64,000 nucleotides of DNA. It comes from Undibacterium sp. YM2 (GTDB lineage Bacteria > Pseudomonadota > Gammaproteobacteria > Burkholderiales > Burkholderiaceae_D). A program made the translations under genes and the position numbers. The notes under the pieces are model-generated. The model was not told the origin of the DNA. It was given only the letters and a program-made list of their open reading frames with translations, and did not search any database. Positions 26,383 to 35,451 of this stretch are shown one piece after another. The DNA is taken from positions 1,302,001 to 1,366,000 of the forward strand of contig NZ_AP018441.1 of the NCBI RefSeq assembly GCF_009937975.1, read 5' to 3'. The first letter of the stretch is position 1, and every line of letters begins with the position of its first letter.

Positions 26383-27999
26383 CTATGAAATGGCGAGTAA
26401 GGTCCCGGGGCGCATGTTGTTGTTTTTGGTTCGTAACTGGGGAGGCATGTTCTCTTGGCTCGCCATGATCTTGAATACGCTTACTACGCGCGCCAGATTC
26501 GTAGCCTGTTCCTGCATGCTTTCTGATGCAGCTGCGGCTTCTTCCACCAAAGCGGCATTTTGCTGAGTTACATCATCCATTTGGATGATTGCTTTGTTGA
26601 TTTGCTCAATCCCCGATGTTTGCTCATCGCTGGCTGAAGTGATTTCACTGATGATGTCAGTTACATGTTTGACACTGGCAACAACCTCATTCATGGTCAC
26701 TCCCGCCTGGCTGACGAGCCTGGCGCCGACTTCGACTTGTTCCACCGAGTTACCGATCAGGGACTTAATTTCCTTGGCAGCGGCTGCCGAACGTTGCGCC
26801 AAGTTACGTACCTCAGCAGCGACTACGGCGAACCCGCGGCCCTGTTCGCCTGCACGTGCGGCTTCAACTGCTGCATTGAGTGCCAGGATGTTGGTTTGAA
26901 AAGCGATACCATCAATTACACCAATAATGTCGACTATCTTTTTTGAAGATTCATTGATGGATCCCATCGTGTCAACGACTTGTGAGACCACTAATCCTCC
27001 TTTGATAGCAACTTCCGACGCGGATCTGGCCAACTGATTCGCCTGGCGTGCATTGTCAGAATTTTGTTTAACCGTTGATGTCAGCTCTTCCATTGAAGAC
27101 GCGGTTTCTTCAAGTGAACTGGCTTGTTCTTCTGTTCGCGAAGACAGATCCTGATTTCCAATGGCAATTTGCCCAGATGCCGTAACGAGCACATCCGTGC
27201 CGTTGCGTACTTCACGGACAATCTTGTTCAGGCTGCTGTTCATGTCCTTCAATGCCAGCATCAATTGACCAGTTTCATTGCTTGAGTTGGACTGGATGTT
27301 AGCTGTAAGATCACCGTCTGCTACTTGCCTTGCCAAACTGACAGCTTCATTCATCGGTTTTGTGATGCCACGTGTGATGGAATGGGCTATCACAAGAGAC
27401 AGCACCAAAGCGACGAGAGTAATCCCAAACATCAGTTGCTGTGCATTTCTGAATTCAGCTTTACTGAATTTTGCTTCCTCTGCCATTTTTCCGGCCTGGA
27501 GATCTATCATTTCAGTTAAGAGTTTGATGTAGGTTTGCTCCGTTTGTCGCACTACTTGGGAGAGAAATATCTTCGCCTCATCCTGTTTTCCTGCTTCCAG
27601 CATTGTCAGCAATTCTTTTTGCGCCGCAAGGTCCTTGCTGCGGGCGTCGGTAATAGCATTAAAGATTTCACGTGCCTTGGGTACGTTGATGATTTTGTCG
27701 AAGGCATCTAACAATTCCTTGTTTTTTGCCCGTATTGCATTCATGGTTTCGATAGCGCTTTTCACCCCCTCTCCATTAATAGCTATGATGGCATTACGCA
27801 TTTGTTGATGTATTAGTGATACGTTATATTTTACTTCTGTAGCCAGTGTAATCTTCTTGTAACGATCTTCCAGCATATTGTCCATCCGTTGCTCAGCTTG
27901 ACGCATGCGCGAAACGGATAGCAGTACTAAGACCACCAATAGCATGATGACAAAACCAAATCCTGACCAGAGCCGGGTAGCGATTTTCAGATTCTTCAT
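26383..27999 (-). CDS. Methyl-accepting chemotaxis protein
   Basis: 538-aa membrane chemoreceptor. ATG at 27999 has AAGGA upstream and gives MKNLKIATRLWSGFG followed by TM1. A four-helix periplasmic domain (4HB_MCP-like, about 35-190) senses ligand, TM2 is VALVLSLVIAHSIT, then a HAMP domain. The cytoplasmic signalling hairpin includes the conserved tip region VVDIIGVIDGIAFQTNILALNAAVEAARAGEQGRGFAVVA. It signals to CheW/CheA. It has no C-terminal NWETF-type pentapeptide, so methylation is probably by assistance. Confidence 0.95.
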   Translation of the reverse strand: MKNLKIATRLWSGFGFVIMLLVVLVLLSVSRMRQAEQRMDNMLEDRYKKITLATEVKYNVSLIHQQMRNAIIAINGEGVKSAIETMNAIRAKNKELLDAFDKIINVPKAREIFNAITDARSKDLAAQKELLTMLEAGKQDEAKIFLSQVVRQTEQTYIKLLTEMIDLQAGKMAEEAKFSKAEFRNAQQLMFGITLVALVLSLVIAHSITRGITKPMNEAVSLARQVADGDLTANIQSNSSNETGQLMLALKDMNSSLNKIVREVRNGTDVLVTASGQIAIGNQDLSSRTEEQASSLEETASSMEELTSTVKQNSDNARQANQLARSASEVAIKGGLVVSQVVDTMGSINESSKKIVDIIGVIDGIAFQTNILALNAAVEAARAGEQGRGFAVVAAEVRNLAQRSAAAAKEIKSLIGNSVEQVEVGARLVSQAGVTMNEVVASVKHVTDIISEITSASDEQTSGIEQINKAIIQMDDVTQQNAALVEEAAAASESMQEQATNLARVVSVFKIMASQENMPPQLRTKNNNMRPGTLLAIS

Positions 28000-28479
28000 T
28001 TTCATTTCCTTTTTAGCCGAAAACAAAAGTCATGCCGAAAGTGTGTTTGCCAAAAACGTTACCTTTTCAGCTACCAGCTTTCATATCAAGGTTAAACAGC
28101 ATTGTTCGGGTTGAAATATGGAAAAACATTTGGCATTGCGGGATCTGCAATAGACGCAAATCAAAAATAGGGTCCCTGATTTACTGCAAGAGTAAAAACA
28201 TGCTTTACAGATGTGACATTGGCGAGAACCACTCATGCCCTCACATGGAATTGATCAATGAAAGAATTCTCTTTGGCTTTCTCGTGATTTCATTAATAGC
28301 GAATAGAGTAAATTATTTCAAGGATGAAATAGTCACATTTGTTGTCTTAACGCGGCATTTGATGTGTCAGGGAAGCCTTGGTGTGAAAAAGACCCTGTCT
28401 AAATGAAAAAAACCGCTCAGACAAAGTGTCCGGCGGTTTTTTCTTTCAAGGTATAGCCAAAAATTTTTAACTTTAAAAG
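28000..28479. other. 480-bp intergenic region with no convincing gene
   Basis: Holds the promoter region of the chemoreceptor (right to left) and, at 28405-28443, a terminator for the dehydrogenase gene. A plus-strand frame at 28032-28406 has cysteine-rich, low-quality composition, no ribosome site and no family resemblance, and I do not call it. Nothing else is recognised. Confidence 0.55.
28405..28443 (-). terminator. Rho-independent terminator (bidirectional form)
   Basis: AAAAACCGC...GCGGTTTTTT stem enclosing an inner GACAAAGTGTC hairpin, with A and T runs on either side. Located 37 bp past the dehydrogenase stop. Confidence 0.75.
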
Positions 28480-29511
28480 TTATTTCCTGAATTTTGCTTC
28501 GGCAATACGGTCAGCAATAACACTGGTCGGCAAGCCTTCTGCGTCAGCACGGGCAAATACTTCTGCCAGGGTTTCCCCGATACGGCGTACATGGGCGACC
28601 ATGCCGTCTTCTGGGGTGTTCAGGTATTCGTAGCAAACCTTGATGATGCCACCGGCATTGATGACAAAGTCAGGCGCATACAAGATACCTTTTTGACGGC
28701 AGAGTTCGCCCATCTCTGGTGTTGCCAGCTGGTTGTTGGCGCCACCTGCAACGATCTTCGCTTTCAGGCGTGACAGGGTGTCCGGGTTCAGGGTTGCACC
28801 CAGGGCGCATGGTGCATAGATATCGGCTTGCACATCATAGATGGCGTCGATGGCGACGACTTCCGCACCCAGTTCTTCTTGCGCGCGTTTCAGTGCACCC
28901 TGGTCGATGTCGGTAACGATGAGTTTGGCACCGGCTTCTTTCAACTGGCGCGCATAGTCATAACCGACATGACCCAGGCCTTGCAGGGCCACGGTCAGGC
29001 CATCAAAGCTGTCACGCTTTAAATGGTGTTTGACTGCAGCCTGGGCACCAACGAAGCAGCCCAGTGCGGTGTAAGGGGATGGGTCGCCACGGTCACCCAG
29101 ACCGGCAACGTATTTGGTTTTGCTCGCAACATTGGCCATGTCAGCCGGGCTGGTGCCTACGTCTTCTGCTGTGACATAACGGCCACCCAGGCGCTCCAGG
29201 GCTTCACCCAGGGCTTCAAACAGGGCAGGAGTCTTGTCAGTTTTCGGGTTGCCGATGATGACGCTCTTGCCGCCGCCTATAGGCAGGCCAGCAACGGCGT
29301 TCTTGTAGGTCATGCCGCGCGACAGGCGCAATACGTCACGTACGGCTTCGGCTTCATCTGCATAATTCCACATGCGGCAGCCACCCATGGCCGGGCCAAG
29401 ATTGGTGTTGTGGACTGCGATGATGGCTTTCAAGCCGGATTTGGCTTCGGATGCGAACACGACTTGTTCGTGGTCGTCGAAATTGATTTCATTAAATACA
29501 AAAGCGGTCAT
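28480..29511 (-). CDS. Leucine/valine (branched-chain amino acid) dehydrogenase
   Basis: 343-aa NAD-dependent oxidative deaminase of the Glu/Leu/Phe/Val dehydrogenase family. ATG at 29511 has GGAG nine bases upstream (the longer start at 29565 is rejected). Catalytic lysines lie in GMTYKNAVAGLPIGGGKSVI (Lys70, Lys82). A Rossmann NAD fold starts at VALQGLGHVG. It converts leucine or valine to the 2-oxo acid plus ammonia, probably in branched-chain catabolism. It stands alone, with an own terminator. Substrate choice within the family cannot be fixed by eye. Confidence 0.94.
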   Translation of the reverse strand: MTAFVFNEINFDDHEQVVFASEAKSGLKAIIAVHNTNLGPAMGGCRMWNYADEAEAVRDVLRLSRGMTYKNAVAGLPIGGGKSVIIGNPKTDKTPALFEALGEALERLGGRYVTAEDVGTSPADMANVASKTKYVAGLGDRGDPSPYTALGCFVGAQAAVKHHLKRDSFDGLTVALQGLGHVGYDYARQLKEAGAKLIVTDIDQGALKRAQEELGAEVVAIDAIYDVQADIYAPCALGATLNPDTLSRLKAKIVAGGANNQLATPEMGELCRQKGILYAPDFVINAGGIIKVCYEYLNTPEDGMVAHVRRIGETLAEVFARADAEGLPTSVIADRIAEAKFRK

Positions 29512-29740
29512 GCTTATGGCTCCGCGCGGATCAACCAGACGAGCTGCCAGATCAGGCAGATGCACTGGTGCCGCAAAAAAAGTTAGTTAAATAGTGGTGT
29601 TGTCATGCAAATAAAACTGTCTTTGATCACGGGTTGGTGCAATCAAAAACGCAGGGCGGTGATTGTGTCACGCGTGCGAAGTATAGGGGAATAGGGTGTG
29701 AAACTCAATCTTGCCAGCCAGCTACAAGCAGGGTCTTTAT

Positions 29741-30355
29741 TCATGCTGCAACGCTGATTTGCGTCAGATCAAGCAACTCTTTCATAAAACGTTCCTGGGT
29801 TTTCAGGCAAAAACCAGCGGAATAGGGATTCATGAAGCCATGTTTGCTGCCCTTGACCAGTTCTGCATCCTGATTCCGCCGTCGCAAGTCGGCTACCAGC
29901 TCTGCCGGTTCAAAGGCTGCTTCCTGCTCGGCAAAAATCAGGCGCATTGGGCAAACAGGTTTTACCTCGCGATGATCGCGTATGCGCGAGCCATAAAACA
30001 GCACGGCTTGCTGCAGGCCAGCCATGGCCGGCATGGCGCTATTGAGCCAGAGTGCACTGGCTCCGGCGCTAAAGCCTATCGCATAACGCAGGCTGGATTG
30101 ATGCTCTTCTATGATACGGGCCAGGTTTTCGGCATAGGCAGCAACGCCGCCTTCGGCAATAAATGCGTGATAAGCCAGTGTTTCTGCCGGGTATTGTGTT
30201 TTCTCGCCACTAAAAGGCGAAACGGTCAGGCAGGGCAGGGGAAATTGCCGGGCAAAACTGGCAACCGCTGGCGTATTGCCAAAAACATCAGTAACAATCA
30301 GTAAGACGGGCGGTGAAGCTGGTGCAGGCGCTTGAACAGAAACAATAACAGACAC
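29741..30355 (-). CDS. Alpha/beta hydrolase, dienelactone-hydrolase-like
   Basis: 204 aa. Nucleophile elbow GFSAG near residue 95, with serine where true dienelactone hydrolases have cysteine. Acid Glu/Asp in IFAEQEAAFEP and histidine in KGSKHGFMNPYS, the typical DLH C-terminal His motif. A catalytic triad can thus be built and esterase-type chemistry is expected. No signal peptide. It is divergent from the RND pump operon (235 bp apart). Confidence 0.85.
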   Translation of the reverse strand: MSVIVSVQAPAPASPPVLLIVTDVFGNTPAVASFARQFPLPCLTVSPFSGEKTQYPAETLAYHAFIAEGGVAAYAENLARIIEEHQSSLRYAIGFSAGASALWLNSAMPAMAGLQQAVLFYGSRIRDHREVKPVCPMRLIFAEQEAAFEPAELVADLRRRNQDAELVKGSKHGFMNPYSAGFCLKTQERFMKELLDLTQISVAA

Positions 30356-30590
30356 AATGAGAGCTTGATAGATACGCAGGAGGCGGGAGCCTACCGGACT
30401 TGTGATCGAAATGCAAGAAATTCACCCATAAGTAAGCGACAAAGGGGGAGTGTTGCTAGCTGGTAATGTCGCTGGAAATGCATGATTGACACTTGCCTGC
30501 ATGCTCATAGATACTTGGCAAGAGTTGGAACTTTTTGTTACAAATCAGCTTCTTAGCGAAACATTTATTATAAATATACGGAGAACCACC

Positions 30591-31802
30591 ATGTTGCGAC
30601 CCAGTCTGATTTTTCTTACCCTTGCCCTGGCATTGACGGCATGCAGCAAGGGAGGAAAAGATGGCAAGGACTCGGATCAGGCCAAGGCCAGTGCAGGTAC
30701 TAGCCCGGCAAGCGCAAAGCCTGCCAGCGCCAAGATACCAGACAGTCCCTTGCTGGTTACTGAAGAAGACTTGCAAACCATACAAAATAGTGCGCTCTCA
30801 TCCGGGCCCGTGATTACCGGCTCGATACAGCCAGAACGCAAGGCAGACCTGCGCTCGGAATTATCTACAGTCGTTTTACAGGTGCTGAAAGAAAATGGCG
30901 AGACTGTAAAGCGTGGTGACTTGCTGGTGCGTCTTGATGATACTTCGATACGCGACAGCCTTAATTCAGCTGAAGAAGCCGCCAGGGCCTCGGCGCAGAC
31001 ACTGGAGCAGGCTGAGCGCCAGTTTCAGCGCCTGAAGACCTTGCGTGCCTCCGGCATGACCTCGACCCAGCAACTGGAAGATGCAGAAATACGCCGTAAC
31101 AATGCCCAGAGTGACCTGGTAGCCGCCAAGGCGCGTGCAGTGCAGGCGCGCCAGCAAATGCAGCGTACGGAAGTGCGCGCACCCTTTGATGGTGTTGTCA
31201 GCGAGCGTAAGGTCTCGGCAGGTGATACCGCCCAGATAGGCAAGGAACTGGTCAAGGTCATCGACCCGACCAGCATGCGCTTTGAAGGCTTGCTGTCTGC
31301 CGACAAGGTCAACAATGTCAAGATAGGTCAGGCGGTCAGTTTTCGCGTCAATGGTTATGGCGACCAGCAGTTTGCAGGCAAGGTCAAACGTGTTGATATG
31401 GCAGCCAACGCCACCACCAGGCAGGTCGAAGTGCTGGTCGCTTTTGCTGATGCGACCCCTCCCAAGGTGTCCGGCCTGTATGCAGAAGGCCGCATAGAGA
31501 CGGGTTCTACCCAGACCCTGATGATCAAGAGCACAGCCCTGCTGCGCGACGGTGACAAGGCTTATGCCTGGCGTGTCAAGGATGGCATGGTCAAAAAAAT
31601 CAGCATCGTGATAGGCGAGCGTGACCCGCGCCGTGGTGATTTTGAAGTGCGCAGTGGTCTGGTGGATGGCGACAAGGTCATACGCAATCCGGTTTCGACT
31701 CTGGTAGATGGCCAGAAGGTGAAAATGGTTGCTACCGCCGGGGCTGATCTGACTGCAGCAGCTTCCACACCAGCTGCGACTGCCAATCCACAAGGGAAAT
31801 AA
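30591..31802 (+). CDS. RND efflux periplasmic adaptor (membrane fusion lipoprotein)
   Basis: 403 aa. ATG at 30591 has ACGGAGA upstream and a lipoprotein signal with lipobox LTAC (Cys18). It links an inner-membrane RND pump to an outer-membrane channel. Order: low-complexity linker, lipoyl half-motif VLQVLKENGETVKRGDLLVRLDD, coiled-coil hairpin (about 120-190), second lipoyl half APFDGVVSERKVSAGDTAQIG, beta-barrel and membrane-proximal domains. The longer frame from 30486 is not signal-like. Pump gene follows 2 bp after the stop. Confidence 0.95.
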   Translation: MLRPSLIFLTLALALTACSKGGKDGKDSDQAKASAGTSPASAKPASAKIPDSPLLVTEEDLQTIQNSALSSGPVITGSIQPERKADLRSELSTVVLQVLKENGETVKRGDLLVRLDDTSIRDSLNSAEEAARASAQTLEQAERQFQRLKTLRASGMTSTQQLEDAEIRRNNAQSDLVAAKARAVQARQQMQRTEVRAPFDGVVSERKVSAGDTAQIGKELVKVIDPTSMRFEGLLSADKVNNVKIGQAVSFRVNGYGDQQFAGKVKRVDMAANATTRQVEVLVAFADATPPKVSGLYAEGRIETGSTQTLMIKSTALLRDGDKAYAWRVKDGMVKKISIVIGERDPRRGDFEVRSGLVDGDKVIRNPVSTLVDGQKVKMVATAGADLTAAASTPAATANPQGK

Positions 31803-31804
31803 TC

Positions 31805-34800
31805 ATGTTCCTTTCTGATTTTAGTATTAAACGCCCGATTGCGATGATAGTGATTATCATCGCCCTCATGTGCATAGGTTTGCTGGCGCTGAAGAAACTC
31901 AAGGTCAACCAGATACCCGATGTGGAAGAACCGGTACTGGTGGTCAGCATCCCCTATCCTGGTGCATCACCCGAAACGGTGGAGCGCGAGATTATCAACC
32001 GTCTCGAAAAATCACTGCAAAGCATTACTGGCGTGTATCAGGTGCGTTCGACAGCGTTTGAAGGCCGGGCGCAAGTCGTTATTGTTTTTAACTTCAATAA
32101 AAACCTGATTGAAGCCTCGGACGAGGTACGCAATGCGATTGCATCTGTGCGCTATAAATTGCCGACAGAAATGCGCGAACCGATATTGGAGCGCAGTGAT
32201 CCGTCGGCGCAGCCCATCATGCAGATGGCACTGTCGTCCAGCACACTCAGTCATGCCGAGATTTCACGGTTGGCGGAGGATGAGTTGTCGGATAAATTCC
32301 GCGGCATCGATGGCGTTGCCACCGTCAGTGTGAATGGCTCATTGCGGCGTGAATTGACCGTGCTGCTGCACGCACAAAAACTGCGTGAATACAATGTCTC
32401 GGTCGGTGAAGTGGTGACAGCCTTGCGCAATCAGAATACCACGGCACCAGTAGGTAAGGTGCGCGGCAAGCTGGAGGAGCAGAGCATACGCCTGATAGGC
32501 CGCATAGAGTCACCGGCAGAATTTCAGAATATCGTTATCAAGCGTCGTGGTACTGACCTGGTCAGGCTCGCGCAAGTGGCCGAGATTGCTGACAGCTTTG
32601 CCGAGATAGGTGGTTTCAGTGTGCGCAATGGCAACCCCAATGTCGGTATCTCGGTCACCCGTTCGCGCGATGCCAGTACTGTCACCGTTGCCAATAAAGT
32701 GCGCGACCTGATAGAAGAGATCAACAAGACCCTGCCCAAAGGCAGCAAGCTGGAGGTCACGCAAGACGGCGGCAAGGATGCGCAATCAAGCCTGAACAAC
32801 GTCATCGAATCCCTGATGTTTGGTGCGGTGTTGACGATTTTTGTGGTGTATGTCTTCCTCAATTCATGGCGTTCTACCCTGATCACGGCCATGAGTCTGC
32901 CGACTTCGGTGATTGCCGCTTTCATCGCGGTGTGGTTGTGCGGCTTTACCCTGAACTTCATGACCCTGCTGGGCCTGTCACTGGCAATCGGTGTATTGAT
33001 TGATGATGCGATTGTGGTGCGGGAAAACATCGTGCGTCACATGGAAATGGGGTCAGACCGCCGCACTGCTGCCAGCAATGGTACCAAGGAGATAGGCCTG
33101 GCCGTCGCTGCCACCACCTTCTCCATCATTGCCGTGTTTATCCCCGTGGCTTTCATGCCCGGTGTTTCTGGTGAATGGTTCAGGCCATTTGCGCTGACGG
33201 TTGCCAGTTCCGTGCTGGTCAGTTTGTTTATTTCATTTACGCTTGACCCTATGTTGTCGGCTTATTGGGGTGACCCGGTTGGCCATCACCTTGAACCCAA
33301 GCGTGGTATCAGTAAACTGCTTGCCAGTTTCAATGCCTGGTTTGATCACCAGGCTGATCGTTACGGCAATGTCATAGCCTGGGCCTTGCATCACCGCATC
33401 TGGATGGCCCTGATTGCGGCGCTGAGTTTTGCCGGTGCCATCGCCTTGCATGCGACCAAAGGTGGTACCAGTTTCCTGCCTGTGTCTGACAATGGTACCC
33501 TGGTCATTGATGTGCGTACTCCTTCCAGTGCCAGTCTTGATTATGGCCGCATGAAGGTGGAAAAAGCCGCCGAGCTTGCCCGTACCATCAAAGAAACCAA
33601 GGCCACCAACAGCGTGATCAATGCCGGTGGCGGACGGGTATATGTCGATATCGGCAAGAGTACCGAGCGCAAGCGCTCGGCTACTGAAGTCGGCATAGAA
33701 TTGCGCAAACTGGTGGCTACGATTATTGGTGCAGAATATGTGGTGCAGGATGATCTCAGCAATGGTGCCAGAAAACCGGTGCAGATCAGGTTCTCTGGCC
33801 CTGACTCCAGAAAACTGACCGAGATTGCCACTGACTTCATGGGGCAGCTCAGCAAAGTTCCTGGCGCGGTGGATGTAGGTTTGTCTGAGCAAGACCCCAA
33901 GGATGAATTGCAGATAGAGCTTGACCGTGGCCTGGCAAATTCCCTCGGTATTTCGGTCAATGATGCGGCCCAGGCATTGCGCGTGGCTTTTGCCGGCGTT
34001 GAGATTGGTGACTGGGTCGATCCTACTGGTGAAGCGCGTGACGTGGCTGTGCGCCTGCACCCTGACGACAGGATCAGCGCAGAAAACATAGAACGCCTGC
34101 CGATTGCCGTAGCTGGTAGTGACAAGATGGTGCCACTGGAGCAGATTGCCAAGATCACCATGGGCAAGGGCCCCGCCAAGATCCAGCATACCGATGGCAA
34201 ACGCATGATAGAAGTGTCTGCCAATGCACAGGGCAAGTCTTCTGGCGAAGTCACAACCGAGGCCCTGAAGATCGCCAGGGCCATGAACTTCCCGACTGGT
34301 TTTGGTATAGAACTGGGTGGAGCTGCACGTTCGCAAAAAGAATTGTTTACTGAAATGACCATCGCGCTGGTATCCGGCATAGGCCTGATGTACCTGATTC
34401 TGGTCATGCAGTTCGGCTCATTCACAGCACCTATTGCCGTCATGCTGTCCCTGCCTTTGAGCCTGATAGGGGTGGTAGTTGCCTTGCTGCTGACCAAGGG
34501 TACGCTGAACCTCATGAGCTTTATTGGCATCATCATGCTCATGGGTCTGGTCGCCAAGAACGCGATTCTCTTGCTTGATTGCGCGAGGAAGCGGGAAGAA
34601 GAAGGTTATGACCGTGAAGAGTCGCTCATGTATGCTGGCCGCAAGCGCTTGCGTCCTATCCTGATGACGACCTTTGCGCTGATTGCCGGTATGTTGCCAG
34701 TAGCGATAGGCCTGGGTGAGGGCGGTGAGTTTTACCGTCCGCTGGCGATTGCCATCATAGGTGGGACGATTACTTCCACCTTCCTGACCTTGCTGGTCGT

Positions 34801-35002
34801 ACCGACTTTCTATGACAGCATAGAAATCAGCCATGACCGCATGATCGCCAAGTTCCGCCGCCGTGAATCGCGCTGGAACAGCTTCTTTGCGTTCATCGCG
34901 ACTTTTATTGAAGTCTTGCTGACTTTGGTCATGCTGCGCTTTATCTACCGCCTGCCATTCAAACTGTGGCGCAAGATCAGCGGCAAACCTGCCGTAGCCT
35001 GA
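31805..35002 (+). CDS. RND multidrug efflux pump, inner-membrane subunit (HAE1-like)
   Basis: 1065-aa proton-driven transporter with twelve membrane spans and two large periplasmic loops. Start ATG at 31805 has AAGGGAA upstream, and the N-terminus FLSDFSIKRPIAMIVIIIALM is typical. The essential proton-relay aspartates Asp400-Asp401 are in LAIGVLIDDAIVVREN; the second half has GIIMLMGLVAKNAILLLDCAR. No outer-membrane factor gene adjoins, so it must share a TolC-like channel encoded elsewhere. Substrate unknown. A strong terminator follows. Confidence 0.96.
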   Translation: MFLSDFSIKRPIAMIVIIIALMCIGLLALKKLKVNQIPDVEEPVLVVSIPYPGASPETVEREIINRLEKSLQSITGVYQVRSTAFEGRAQVVIVFNFNKNLIEASDEVRNAIASVRYKLPTEMREPILERSDPSAQPIMQMALSSSTLSHAEISRLAEDELSDKFRGIDGVATVSVNGSLRRELTVLLHAQKLREYNVSVGEVVTALRNQNTTAPVGKVRGKLEEQSIRLIGRIESPAEFQNIVIKRRGTDLVRLAQVAEIADSFAEIGGFSVRNGNPNVGISVTRSRDASTVTVANKVRDLIEEINKTLPKGSKLEVTQDGGKDAQSSLNNVIESLMFGAVLTIFVVYVFLNSWRSTLITAMSLPTSVIAAFIAVWLCGFTLNFMTLLGLSLAIGVLIDDAIVVRENIVRHMEMGSDRRTAASNGTKEIGLAVAATTFSIIAVFIPVAFMPGVSGEWFRPFALTVASSVLVSLFISFTLDPMLSAYWGDPVGHHLEPKRGISKLLASFNAWFDHQADRYGNVIAWALHHRIWMALIAALSFAGAIALHATKGGTSFLPVSDNGTLVIDVRTPSSASLDYGRMKVEKAAELARTIKETKATNSVINAGGGRVYVDIGKSTERKRSATEVGIELRKLVATIIGAEYVVQDDLSNGARKPVQIRFSGPDSRKLTEIATDFMGQLSKVPGAVDVGLSEQDPKDELQIELDRGLANSLGISVNDAAQALRVAFAGVEIGDWVDPTGEARDVAVRLHPDDRISAENIERLPIAVAGSDKMVPLEQIAKITMGKGPAKIQHTDGKRMIEVSANAQGKSSGEVTTEALKIARAMNFPTGFGIELGGAARSQKELFTEMTIALVSGIGLMYLILVMQFGSFTAPIAVMLSLPLSLIGVVVALLLTKGTLNLMSFIGIIMLMGLVAKNAILLLDCARKREEEGYDREESLMYAGRKRLRPILMTTFALIAGMLPVAIGLGEGGEFYRPLAIAIIGGTITSTFLTLLVVPTFYDSIEISHDRMIAKFRRRESRWNSFFAFIATFIEVLLTLVMLRFIYRLPFKLWRKISGKPAVA

Positions 35003-35009
35003 TGAGATG

Positions 35010-35043
35010 AATGCCCACTTCACAGTGGGCATTTTCTTTTTTA
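35010..35043 (+). terminator. Rho-independent terminator of the RND operon
   Basis: AATGCCCACT-TCAC-AGTGGGCATT hairpin followed by TTCTTTTTT, directly after the pump stop. Confidence 0.9.
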
Positions 35044-35153
35044 CAGCATGAAATATGGCTTAATTAAAAAAATTATTTTGCCTGATTTTTACTCATAACC
35101 ATATCGTCATCAACCCATAAGTTTTTTATTTTTGCGGTGCACAAAGCCTTTAT

Positions 35154-35216
35154 TCATAAGGCTTGCAGCCCGGTTACTGGCTGGTGTGGCATGACATTAC
35201 GGTAGCTCTCTGACAT
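35154..35216 (-). CDS. Possible 20-residue small protein
   Basis: Minus-strand ATG at 35216 opens a 20-codon frame (MSESYRNVMPHQPVTGLQAL) ended by TGA. An excellent Shine-Dalgarno AAGGAG lies at about 35222-35227, five to six bases before the ATG. A hairpin (35144-35164) overlaps the stop. It could be a small protein, a leader peptide, or the surviving 5' end of a deleted gene. No database comparison was possible. Confidence 0.35.
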   Translation of the reverse strand: MSESYRNVMPHQPVTGLQAL

Positions 35217-35451
35217 GATTTCTCCTTGATTGTTGAAGCATGCTTCGCTGCAAGGCTTTTCTCTCGCAAATGAGCATGTTTTCATGCTTGACTACCCCTG
35301 CACAAATCTGGATACTTCGCCCACTGTTTTTCCAGATATATCCATTTTATATACTGGCAAAACTTATCCATGATCCCAAAAAGGCAAGCCTGTCTTTACA
35401 AGAGACAGTTTGCCCAGGCTGTGAAAAAAACAATTGAAACAGGAGAGACGA

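Larger units (their letters stand above)
35003..35451. other. 449-bp intergenic region between RND pump and POT transporter
   Basis: Contains the pump terminator (35010-35043), a small minus-strand frame with a very good ribosome site (35154-35216), a hairpin AAGCCTT-n7-AAGGCTT (35144-35164), a perfect palindrome GAAGCATGCTTC (35235-35246) and the upstream region of the POT gene. Otherwise nothing recognised. Confidence 0.6.

Noticed and set aside
28032..28406. Plus-strand 124-codon frame upstream of the dehydrogenase terminator.
   Set aside because: No ribosome site, cysteine-rich random composition, and no family resemblance.
33233..34557. Long minus-strand frames (up to 367 codons) opposite the RND pump gene.
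   Set aside because: They are antisense shadows of a gene with firm motifs; composition and lack of any motif argue against coding.
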